DNA from: Gigaspora rosea
Taxonomy: Eukaryota > Glomeromycota > Glomeromycetes > Diversisporales > Gigasporaceae
DNA length: 64,000 bases
Direction: 5' to 3'
Assembly: GCA_003550325.1 (NCBI GenBank)
Contig: QKWP01001175.1
Location: forward strand, 1 to 64,000
In this document: positions 46,966 to 56,584 of the stretch, piece after piece
Layout: every line of letters starts with the position of its first letter
Position numbering within the stretch: position 1 is the stretch's first letter
Translations under genes and position numbers: made by a program
The notes under the pieces: generated by a model
Told to the model about the DNA's origin: nothing
The model's input: only the letters and a program-made list of their open reading frames with translations
Databases searched by the model: none

Positions 46966-47835
46966 ATGGAGAAAGATACAGAGGAAGTTAGACAAGAAGA
47001 CAAATTGGAACTCAGAAACAGCAAAGTCTACTTTACGATTTGGGATCTACCAAACAGAATCTCCAAAAAACAAGTTTCGGAAATGGTCAAGAAATTTGGC
47101 CAACCAAGTAAGATTCGTATACTGCACAGTATGAATAACAAAACTAGGGCAGAAGTAGAATGGAGTATAATGGGAGAAGGTATTAAAGAAAAAATAGAAA
47201 CAAATTGGGTCTTACCATTAAGAAATGGTCAGTTAGCAAGATTTACAACCGGGAGAAGCGAAAGAATAGAGTTAGAAAAGAGACGGAGAATTCATGCAAG
47301 AATCGGAAATCTCCCAAGATTTACAAAAAAAGTCCTATTATTAAGACAATTAAGGAGTATCAATGCGAAAGCAGTGCACATATTTCAAAACAAAAATGGA
47401 AACCCAAGAAGTCAAGCAGTAATCGAATTTGAGAATGAAGAAGACAGAGAAAGAGCCTTGGAAAGGAAACTAAAATACTTCAACTATTCAATAGAATGGG
47501 AGTATTTAGTACCATATAGAAAGGATGATGATTGTGTAGCAACATCACATAGGGTAATATCAAGAAGGTCCTCAATGATGCAGTACAACCAGGTCTTACG
47601 AACAGAAAGAGAAAAGCACAAGAGAAGGGAATGGCAAGAAAAAAAGGAAATGAAAAAAAAGGAGAAGGCTCCGCAGGATATAAATGGAAGTGTGCGCATT
47701 AAGAAAGAGGCAGATCTAGAAAGACATAGATTAGAAAAATTAGCACAAAGATTAGTAGAGGAGATTAAAGATAAACTAATCTGGGAACTCTCGAATAGCA
47801 TGAAGACAGGGGCGGGGATACCCCAACGCTCCTAA
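46966..47835 (+). CDS. LINE ORF1 protein, two RRM-like domains and basic coiled tail
   Basis: An intact 289-codon frame. Residues about 18-98 (KVYFTIWDLPNRISKKQVSE...AEVEW) and 107-180 (IHARIGNLPRFTKKVLLLRQ...RSQAVIEF) each look like an RRM: an RNP2-like strand, helix, and RNP1-like strand. After residue 200 there is a long K/R/E-rich segment (REKHKRREWQEKKEMKKKEK) likely to form a charged helix or coiled coil. ORF1 proteins of LINEs bind the element RNA. The ATG lies only 7 nt from the element's 5' end. It abuts ORF2 directly: the stop at 47833-47835 is followed one base later by the ORF2 frame, so ORF2 could have been translated by termination-reinitiation. RRM assignment is by eye. Confidence 0.8.
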   Translation: MEKDTEEVRQEDKLELRNSKVYFTIWDLPNRISKKQVSEMVKKFGQPSKIRILHSMNNKTRAEVEWSIMGEGIKEKIETNWVLPLRNGQLARFTTGRSERIELEKRRRIHARIGNLPRFTKKVLLLRQLRSINAKAVHIFQNKNGNPRSQAVIEFENEEDRERALERKLKYFNYSIEWEYLVPYRKDDDCVATSHRVISRRSSMMQYNQVLRTEREKHKRREWQEKKEMKKKEKAPQDINGSVRIKKEADLERHRLEKLAQRLVEEIKDKLIWELSNSMKTGAGIPQRS

Positions 47836-47836
47836 A

Positions 47837-48700
47837 TTGGGCGCCACAGTTGATACAAAGAACATAGCCATAGAGAGTGGGTTCAGCTCTACGGCTAAAA
47901 AACATAAAGGAAAAGAACCCAAAATTATGAAGAATATGGCAAAAAAGAGAAGGAGGTTTGAGTTCTTGAAGTTAGGAGTACATAATATAAACGGTATTAA
48001 GAGGAATACACATAGTTTACAGGAGTTGATTGAATTTAGCGAAGAGCACAGTCTTAATGTAGTAGGGATAACAAAGACAAACGTAAGGGAAAAAGAAACT
48101 AAATTCATGGAAGTTCAAAGGAAGGGGTACAGGGATTACTGGTCAAGCTCAGACCAGAATAAGCATAAGGGCTCAGGCGTCAGTCTCCTGGTTGATGGCG
48201 CATGGAGTAAACATATTACGAAAGTAGAAAGACCAAGTGCTTATGCACTTAAAGTAAGCTTTACGTTTAAGAAAGCAGCTATTTTATGCTGGGTCATATA
48301 TCTGCCCCCGAACGACAGGAGAATACAAAATGAGATACAAAGGACAATAACAAGGGATGTTTGCATAGCTAAAAAGAATACTTCCTTTGTAATAATGAGG
48401 GATTTTAACAAAATTATGGATGTAAAGATGGATACAACAAACTCTTCCCTCAAGAAGCAAAAGAATTTACCATTAACATAATGGCTAAGAAGCACAGGCT
48501 TTGTAGAAGCATTTCGCTATTGCAATCCTACTCAAAGAAAATTTACCTGGACAAATGGTATGACTAGGACAAGAATCGACCAAATTTGGACGTCTAGTTC
48601 ACTAAAGTTAGGAGTAGAGAGCAGCGATATTGAAGAAATGGATCTCATAATGGGAAGTAACCACAACCTGGTATGGGCAGAAATTAATACTTCGGAGGTA
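47837..48700 (+). pseudogene. LINE ORF2: AP-type endonuclease domain
   Basis: Starts directly after ORF1. Landmarks: KLGVHNINGIKRN (N of the HN motif), VVGITKTNV (usual catalytic E replaced by K), CWVIYLPPN, RDFNKIMD (D of the GDFN-type motif), then after a stop at 48479 RIDQIWTS and SNHNLVWAEI (usually SDHXL). The frame is continuous in phase across the stop. With the K in the glutamate position the enzyme would not be expected to cut. Confidence 0.8.
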
Positions 48701-49483
48701 TTAAAATTTACCCAAAGAGTAAGGGAAAAGGCAGACTTCCCTAAAAGAAAGATATTCCTATATAAAGAAGCTACAGAAGAAATATGGGAGAATTACAGAT
48801 CAATGTTAGAAAAAATATTAGTAAATGGGAAAAAAATAAACAATAAAACCGAGGTGGAGAAAGGTAAAGATATAGAAGACAGGAACATAGAGAAAGTAAT
48901 AAATGATGAGTGGGAAGTGATTAAAAAAGCTATTCTAGAGGCAGCATCCAGGCATATTCCTTCGAAAATAATCAAACACAGACCGGAAGAAGTTACCAAG
49001 CATATTGACCGATCCCCTCTATTCTGGGACGTAAAGAATCTTAGAAGATTGATGAGACGGGCAAGAAAGGAATTAGGCCAAAATTTAGATGAAATAGACA
49101 ATCTTCTAATAAATGTACAGGTTCAGGATATCAATGAGAGGCATGAAATTGGAGTATCTCAGATAGAAGGAGAGTGGATAGAAGAGTGGATCGAACAAAC
49201 CAAAGGATGGATTAAGACTCTAGAACGAAAGCTAAAGGAAGAGGTGAAAAGAATGATAGAAAAGAACATTGTAGAGAACATAGAGAGAAGGTATAATATG
49301 ATCGGGAGGAATGAGAAGATAATGCTGAATAGTATATTGGAGAGGCCTTGGAGAAAGATAATAATAGACAAGATAATAAGAGAGGAAAATATCCCAAACA
49401 CGCATGGATCACTGATAACAGAGCCGGAGCAGGTTAAAGAGGAAGCAAATAAATTTTTTAAGAAACAATTTAGAAAATGGTAG
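48701..49483 (+). pseudogene. LINE ORF2: endonuclease-RT linker
   Basis: A lysine/glutamate-rich, largely helical stretch in the same phase as the endonuclease, ended by TAG at 49481-49483. It corresponds to the variable linker ahead of the RT fingers and has a parallel in LINE-2 at 22794-23219. Confidence 0.65.
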
Positions 49484-49567
49484 CATTTGTTTGCACAACT
49501 ACCAGAAGACTGAAGGAGTGAATATGCGCCAAAGGAGTGGATTAGTGAAGAGTGGTATGAAGAGATA

Positions 49568-50991
49568 ATGTCACCGATTCAAGAAGCAGAATGGGAGGAG
49601 AACCTTAGAATTGCAAAAAAAAACACTGCTCCAGAAATGTCAGGGATCAGTTACACTATGATACAAAAAGCAAGGTCTAAAGCAACGGGAAGATTCTTGA
49701 AGCTGATGAACCTGGTGTTAAAGCATAGCATCTTCCCAAGAAGATGGAAAGTGGGTCAAATATTCCCGATTCCCAAAATGGCTGAGTGGGATTTTTTCTT
49801 AGCAAGTACGAGACCAATAATGCTGCTAGAAACATTTCGAAAAAGTCTAGTACAGATAGTTCAAAAAGGTTCAGTAGAGTGTTTCTAAAGCACAATATAC
49901 TTCAGGGCCTTAATTTTGCGGGCTTACCTGGTGAAAGTACAGGGGCCCCAATTTATACTCTAAGTAATATCCTGGAAGAAGCTAAAGAAGAGAGAAAAGA
50001 ACTATGAATATTACTACAGGATATTAAGAAGGCCTTCGATTCGGTTCCTCTAGAAAGTATTAGACATGCATGTACAAGAATTAAGATTCCCCAGAAAGCC
50101 ACAAATTTTCTGCTAGAGATATTTAGTAAAAGAAGGGTCAGAGTTATCACGAAGTTCGGCTTGTCTGAAAGTTTTCAAGGGGAGGATAGAATCGACCAAG
50201 GGGAGGTGATTTCACTCCTTGTATGGAGAATAATTTATGATCCGTTGTTATGCAGAATACAAGCTCTAAGGAAAGGGTATAGCATGGACATATGAAAACC
50301 TTCTGAGTTTTTAATGCCATTTGGAAAAGAAAGGGGTCTTAATATAAGCTGCCTAGCATTTGCAGATGATACAACATTCATAGCGAGTACACAAAGTGAT
50401 CTGCAAGATATACTAGACAAAGCAAATGAGTTCTATTGTATAAATGATATAGAAATAAACCCAAAGAAATCGGTGCTGGTTATAGTAAATTCGAGGGTGA
50501 CACCGAGCCAACAAACAGTAAAGTTAGAAAGAGAAAGAGCAGAGGTTAGGGCATTAGAAGCAGAGAAGGCAGCTCGCTTTCTTGGAGTTTGGATTATAGC
50601 GAAAGACATTTATAAGCAGTGCATAAACAAACTCAAGAGAGAAACATTTATATTTACGAGCCTAGTTAAAAATAAACAAATATCAATAGGCCAAATGAAA
50701 TACCTAAATAATAAGGTACTGCTACCATGGTTGGAGTACAGAGCGCTAATCTGTCTCCTAGATAAAAGAACATGTGACAAAGTTCATCAACCAGTTCTTA
50801 GATTAGCTAAGTGGAAAGCAGATATCGCGACAACGGCTGCCAATAGTATAACAAACCATAAGGAACTCCTGGGTATCAAAAGTCTTTGGCAAAGACATAC
50901 GGAACAAATGCTAGCAGAATGGGTAATTAGAATCAATGATACAGGAGTACTTGGCCAGTCGACAAGGTTGAGGCTCAAAAAGGCACAATAG
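49568..50991 (+). pseudogene. LINE ORF2: reverse transcriptase
   Basis: RT blocks in order: APEMSGISYTMI and WKVGQIFPIPK ... STRPIMLLETFRKSL (fingers), QDIKKAFDSV (motif A, catalytic D), RIDQGEVIS (motif B region), LAFADDTTFIA (motif C, both aspartates) and INPKKSVLV (motif D). A frame change near 49865, a TGA at 50006 and a TGA near 50295 interrupt it. About 475 codons including the thumb. Confidence 0.88.
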
Positions 50992-51305
50992 GAAATATGT
51001 AGCCCCAAACCGATATGGACACTTGACCAGAGCTGGTTAGGAATTACGAAGTTCAAATATAATCTTAACGCAAGAAACCTGAAATTGGCAAAGGAGTTGG
51101 ATATAGAAGTGAGATCAGAATATAATTATAATGAATGGTAGTTCTTCCAAGAGCCGGATAGAGAATCTAAAACAATTATAGAAGTATTGATAGAACATGA
51201 TAAATTGAAGAACTGGGAGAAGCTCAAAGGAAGAGATGTATAGTACATGAACCAGTTGCTAGACCCAATAGGGATAAACTGGTAACTTGGCAGCAGATTA
51301 AGAAA

Positions 51306-51893
51306 TTGTCCAATCAACGATCAAGTGGGAAGAAAGCAACCTGGTTTCAGTCAATAGAAAACATTACTTTGGTAGATATCTATACTCGTGAGGTAAAAGA
51401 GACATTTAAGATACAGGGACCAAATGGCTTAGCCCTGAAGCCGCAACGCAAGCCAATTTCAAAGAAACGAAGCAAACGAGAATGGGTAATAGTAGATGAA
51501 AATAAAGAAAACCAGCCAACCATTGGTCGAGTAACGACAAAAAGGACGCACTACGCAGATATTATTTGCTATGAGAGTAATGGTAAAAGCAAAAACCAGA
51601 CGGAAGAGAGAAGTCCTAACAAAGTGCTCCAAGAAAAGTCAAGTAATAGAATTAAAAGAACAAAAACAGAAAAACTAATAGATATATCACCATGGGTGAA
51701 ATTTACAAAAGGAGAGCTGAATCTAGAATTGGAGCCAGATTACTTTATAGAATGGGGTGAGAGAATTGGGATCTCACCGGAGCAAGTTAGAAGTCTGCGG
51801 AGCAAAAAGGAGAAGATAAGGGTAGTAATTGAAGAACCTAGCTTAGAATTAATAGATAGAATAATAGAGGGCAAGAAAAGAGACGGGAACTGA
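51306..51893 (+). pseudogene. LINE ORF2: region between RT and RNase H
   Basis: A 195-codon K/E-rich frame in another phase, lying between the thumb and RNase H. No domain is recognised; the order and composition place it in ORF2. Confidence 0.5.
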
Positions 51894-51928
51894 AGGAAGC
51901 ACTGTGTGAAAATTGGGAAGAAGATATT

Positions 51929-52531
51929 TTGTGGTTTTATACGGATGGGTCATATAAAGTAGTAGATAATAGGAAAGTATTAGGATATGGAGTTGTACAA
52001 ATAGATAGAGAGGGAAAGGTTGTAAGAGATACCAAAGGCAGAATTCAGAACTGGATTTCATCCACACGACCAGAGCTAATGGCAATTTTAGAAGCTCTTC
52101 TAATGGCACCGCCAAAAAGTAGAGTTATTATTAGATCTGAAAGTAGTGCTGCGATAACTTTAGTTAAAAAGATTATTGGTAGGCCCAGAACACGAGAGTG
52201 AATGAAAATAAATAACCCTACGATACTAGTGGCAATAAAAGTAGTAGTACAGAGCAAGGAAATAGAGATGGTGCTTGAGAAGGTGAAGGCACACGCAGGT
52301 GACGAACAGAATGAAAGAGCAGATCGAATAGCAAAAGAAGGAGGAAAAGTAGGTGCCTCAACAGGAATCAAACAGGTTATGACAGAAAATATGGTCTTCC
52401 AGCCAGTCTGGAATGGGTTAGAGATAGAATGCTCTCCGAGAGAATTTATAAAGCAGATATTAACAACGCTTCTAGAGCAGAGTAGACATTCAATCAAGGA
52501 ACCCATGATGAGATCTATCAGAAGCGAGTGA
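51929..52531 (+). pseudogene. LINE ORF2: RNase H domain
   Basis: WFYTDGSYK (first D), STRPELMAILEAL (E), IRSESSAAI (where the usual DSXAA aspartate is E) and KVKAHAGDEQNERADRIAKE (H and last D) give all four RNase H strands in order. An in-frame TGA at 52199-52201 cuts the domain. Cellular-type RNase H downstream of RT is a feature of the I/Tad1 groups. Confidence 0.85.
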
Positions 52532-52646
52532 ACCAAAAGAACTGGAAACCCTTTTTTGCCCTGATAAAGAAGCATAGTAAGCTACAGGGCGAGAGTAGAA
52601 AAGAAAATGGCACATAGAGTTTTCATAAAAGTGCATAAATAAGCTA

Positions 52647-53033
52647 TTGCCGACTCTGATGAAACGACGAAAACACAACCCAGAGTTGTATCAAGACGTT
52701 CAGTGCAGGAAATGCAAAGAAGAAAAAGAATCTGTCGAGCATTTATCTACATGCCCACATGATAAAGAGGTATGGACCAAAAAGGAAGAAGAAATCCTGG
52801 ACAGTATTAAGGAAGAGTTAAGGCATAAGGATGGGACAGTCTTAGGTCTAGACCAGCTGAAAGAAGTCTTCACATCCAGGGAGATGAATGAGTATAAGAA
52901 TCGGCATATAGAGTGGTCAAGAGGGTTTCTGGCGGATGATATAGGATCATCTTTAGAAAGAATGAACCTTTCTAAGAATAAGGCCCGGGACGTAGCTGTG
53001 GCTTTTCTTGATAAATGGTTGACTGTCTTCTAG
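52647..53033 (+). pseudogene. LINE ORF2: C-terminal CCHC zinc knuckle
   Basis: CRKCKEEKESVEHLSTC gives a C-X2-C-X8-H-X4-C pattern, typical of the ORF2 C-terminus in LINEs with RNase H. The remaining 100 residues form a charged helical tail. It is out of phase with the RNase H frame. Confidence 0.7.
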
Positions 53034-53541
53034 AGAGAAATATGGAAAGAATGCTGTTCAATAGTTAACAAATGGGAAAAAGACTGTGGAATCACTCGAG
53101 AGCAGAAAAGAAAAGTAACCAAAAAGAGAGGAAAAAAGAAAAGGAAACCGGAAGAGAAAAAGAAAAGACGTGATAACCCGGATGAGGGAACAGGAAAAGA
53201 AGAATCAGTAGTAAAAAATAGAAGGCCGAGACAGAGCTGGACAGAAATTCTAAGCACCACGAAGAAAGAAATATATGCATGGATTGGACAAGGGGTCCAT
53301 GCGAGCTGGAATACAAAATAGATGGCAGTATTGACAGGCGGCAAACCCTGACTGTAGATTTAGGTGGTTCTTCTTTATTGAAAGAAAGAAATCTAGGGAG
53401 AGAAAGTTTGTTATAGCAGGTCACACTTAGGTATCTCTAAGACAACCAGGTGGGTCACATTTTAGTATTAGTGCCAAGGATGGCAAACTTTGTAAGATAA
53501 AATAGTATATTTTAAAATTTACAAAAGTAAAATAAAGTTGT

Positions 53542-53814
53542 TTATCTAAAAGAGTTGGGCCCCTTAATATCTGCGCTTGTGCAGTGCAACAGGTAGTAAT
53601 AGGAAGAGCGTGAACCAGAGGGTTTAAATAGGCAATTCCTGTAGTTGGGTTGTAGGTATGGCAGCTAGTGTAGAACCTTCGGGCGGACTACTTAAATTAG
53701 GCACCAAAAGTGCACGTGTGGCTAGTTGTATCCTCATTCATGTAATAAATATTATGTCCTAATAACTTATAATAAAAATCCCGGCCATAGTACCCAGCCT
53801 CTAAAGTTAAAAAA
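53542..53814 (+). mobile_element. 5'-truncated SINE-like copy (tail type 2) in the LINE 3' UTR
   Basis: Same sequence as 14920-15084 with about 105 bp more at its 5' side. Bounded by the perfect 18-bp duplication AAAGTAAAATAAAGTTGT (53524-53541 and 53815-53832), with a short poly(A). Confidence 0.85.
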
Positions 53815-53873
53815 AAAGTAAAATAAAGTTGTGGCAAGACTGCCGAATTTTAAAAAAAAAACCGATAAGAGCA

Positions 53874-53910
53874 AGGTCTCACCATTAATATCAAAAAAAA
53901 AATTAATTAT
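53874..53910 (+). mobile_element. Remnant tail of an older retroposon split by the LINE
   Basis: AGGTCTCACCATTAATATC plus an A-run continues the motif GATAAGAGCA left on the other side of the LINE. Compare AAAGATAAAAGCAAGGTCTC at the other retroposon tails (minus strand of 6454-6643). The LINE thus entered exactly inside this conserved tail. Confidence 0.6.
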
Positions 53911-53929
53911 TAAACCCAAAAAAAGCTAC

Positions 53930-54160
53930 AGGCCTCAGAACCAAGTCAGTGAATCCCATATTGAGAATTACTTGATAAGGGAGGGAGATGAATTCTGAAT
54001 TGGCAGGTCACATACAGGTGCCTTGAGTAACTGGGTGAGCTGTAATTTAATTGTAAGATACAAATACTGAAAATAGTAATAGTATTAGATAATGTAACTA
54101 TTTTTTATAAATAAAAGTATGGCATGATCGCCAATTAAAAAGCAAAAAAAAAAAAAACCA
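53930..54160 (+). mobile_element. 5'-truncated LINE copy (3' end)
   Basis: GGCAGGTCACATACAGGTGC, GTAACTGGGTGAGCTGTAAT and AGTATGGCATGATCGCCAAT followed by poly(A) match the 3' end of the sense LINE and the fragment at 45440. No target duplication was identified. Confidence 0.65.
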
Positions 54161-54572
54161 AAAAAAGCTTTGGACAATTTTGGATATTTGGATATTTTTA
54201 ATATAAACAAGAATTAAAAAAGGCTATAGTGTAGATTATTGTAGCATGTGCATCAAAACAAATATGAAAATATAGCTATTTTTAGTCATACAAATAAATA
54301 AACAATTACTAAACAATATACAATAAACAAGTAAATATTAGAAAATGCTTTAATATACTTTATAAAAAAGTCTAAAAAAAAAGTTTGTAAAAATAAAAAG
54401 ACTAGAAAAATACAAGAATATTTTTACTAATACAAAAAAAAAAATATAGTAGCAAATACAAGCTCTAAAATATAAAGTAATATCTAAAAATAAAAAATAT
54501 AACTAACTAGTTTGGATTAAATAATTAAAAATATAGTATATCTATTTTAAAAGTTATAAAAATATATAACTA
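54161..54572. other. AT-rich spacer, no gene
   Basis: A-rich sequence with many short poly(A) runs; nothing supported. Confidence 0.35.
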
Positions 54573-54574
54573 TA

Positions 54575-55420
54575 CAGGACCCCTGAATACTGATATATTA
54601 TATATATAAACCTTCATCTTCAAATCTTATATAGGTGTACAAAAAAATTTTATTATGAAAGTATACATTGGCTTAAAGCTATATATTTAATGTATAACAG
54701 AAGTTTAATATAAGTTTTCTATACTTTAATAAAGTGTACAATAAAGCAAAATTTATTATTAAGCTAATGTACGATAAAGATTTAAATATTTAAGTTTGCT
54801 TTTTGGAATTTTTTGAATATTTTCTCAAAATTTCATTCTGATCTTGCTTGTAATTTATATTTATTCATTTTTTATTCAAAACTTTTTAGAATACATATTT
54901 TCATATAGAATTTACTAATTTCTTCCTATTGTCTAACTGCCTAGAATTATTTATGCTAATTTATATATTACCTTCTAAATAAAATATGCCATCTTTGTTA
55001 GGGTTAGGATTAAAGTTAGTAGATAATATTATACAGTATTAAAATTTTGCAAGAAAATTTTTTTATTAGTATATAAAAGATGATTTCTTAAACAAAGTTT
55101 TGTGATAAGTGAGACTTTTCAAAAAAAGCAATTGTTGTTTTAATCATCACATTATATCTGAGCTTGCATTCTGATTGGCCAATAACAAAAATTAGTAGAG
55201 AAATTAGTATACCTCTCTTATATACTGTATGATATACCAATTCAATATAATTAGTAAGTGTACACCAATCTTTTTTTTATAATATTAATTAAGTGTACGT
55301 CAAAGGTCAAGCAAATTTGCTATCAAAAAGCTCATTTTTGTACACAAATGAACAAACATTTTTAAAAATTTAGTTTGAGTATACGACAAAGGTTTTTTGC
55401 ATATATTCAGGGGTTCTAAC
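54575..55420. mobile_element. 846-bp TA-target element with CCCCTGAATA ends
   Basis: Left end CAGGACCCCTGAATACTGAT and right end inverse of ATATTCAGGGGTTCTAAC, flanked by TA (54573-54574 and 55421-55422). Interior: repeated AGTGTACNNNAAAG and a GTTAGGGTTAGG word near 55000. No protein. Confidence 0.6.
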
Positions 55421-55424
55421 TATA

Positions 55425-56047
55425 CTTGTTGACCAAATCTGAACAAATCCCAAATCTCTAAAAATGGTTGCTATTTATAAAAAATTAAATCAAACAAATA
55501 AACTTAAAATTTTACAAATATATAAAGCATAGTTAATTAAAAAAAAATTTATAGTTTTTTTTCATTTTAATAAAAACATATTTTAAATTTGGTATAACAA
55601 TAATAATAACGATCTATTATTAGTACAACTAGTTAAATTGATATAAATTAACCAATTATATGAACACTTTTCTATGGATTTGTAGTAAAAATCAACAACT
55701 AAATTTCTAATTTTAAAAAGTAAATATTGACAAAAATTTTATTAAAAAATATTTGCTTTATATAATAGTATCATTAAATCATTTTTGCAAAAAATACATA
55801 AGCTTCCTTTTAACTAATTATACTTCATATTATTTATAGCTTTAAAAATATATTTAATTTATTTAAACAAAGATTATTAATAAAATTTTTGAGCTATAAG
55901 TTTGGCCAAACCCTTTGGATTTGTTTATTTTAAGTTTATTTAAAGTAAACAAACCCAAAGAGTTTGGTCAAACTTATAGCTCAAAAATTTTATTAATAAT
56001 TTTTGTTTAAATAAATTAGATAATAATATACTTGTAAAATTTTAAGA
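55425..56047. mobile_element. Relative of the 16222 MITE, with inverted duplication
   Basis: Starts CTTGTTGACCAAATCTGAAC after TATA, and carries the family segment TTGCTATTTATAAAAAATTA and AAATCAAACAAATAA, as at 16260. From 55855 to 56023 there is a strong palindrome with arms including TTTTGAGCTATAAGTTTGGC. The right end is cut by the PIF-type MITE inserted at 56051. Confidence 0.55.
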
Positions 56048-56050
56048 TTA

Positions 56051-56577
56051 GGGGGCATCCATAAATAACGTTATGTACCCCCTCATAGTAGCGTTGGACC
56101 CCCCCCTACTATATAAAAAAATTTTCAAAATCCGTATGTTTATATATAACATTTTACAAAAACTTGAATATATTGTGGCACAGTAATCCGATTTGGATGA
56201 TTTAGATACCATTCGATTCGTCTCAGTGAGACGAATCCAATGGTACCAAAATCATTTCATTTGGATTACTGGATCAATAGTTATTCACAAAAACATTGAT
56301 TTTTTGGTAATTTTATAAGAAAACACAATAACCAATAGTATTTAGCCAATAAAATTTGATCCAGTAATCCAAATGAAATGAAATTAGTACCATTCGACTC
56401 CTCTCACCGAGACGAATCGAATGGTACCAAAATCGTTAAATTTGGACCACTGGATCAATTTTTAGCCAATTTTTTCTAAAACAATTACGTTATATTTTTT
56501 TGACCACCTCCTACTTATTGAAAAAAACGTTATCGTTCATCCAACCCCCTCTTGTATAACGTTATTTATGGATGCCC
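56051..56577. mobile_element. PIF/Harbinger-type MITE, GGGCATCCATAAATAACG family, copy 2
   Basis: Ends GGGGGCATCCATAAATAACG and inverse of CGTTATTTATGGATGCCC, flanked by TTA (56048-56050 and 56578-56580). Carries two palindrome modules (CGTCTCAGTGAGACG near 56219; CCTCTCACCGAGACG near 56400). The fullest copy in the window at 527 bp. Confidence 0.88.
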
Positions 56578-56584
56578 TTACCAT

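Larger units (their letters stand above)
46959..53860 (+). mobile_element. Near full-length sense LINE with RNase H, inactive
   Basis: 6.9 kb (about 6.6 kb without the nested copy at 53542-53814). Target duplication AACTGATAAGAGCA (46945-46958) and AACCGATAAGAGCA (53860-53873), 13 of 14 matching. It ends GGCAAGACTGCCGAATTTTA plus poly(A). ORF1 has two RRM-like folds; ORF2 has AP endonuclease, RT, RNase H and a CCHC knuckle, the layout of the I/Tad1-like RNase H-bearing LINEs found in fungi. ORF2 has about six stops and four frame changes and altered catalytic positions. Confidence 0.88.
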
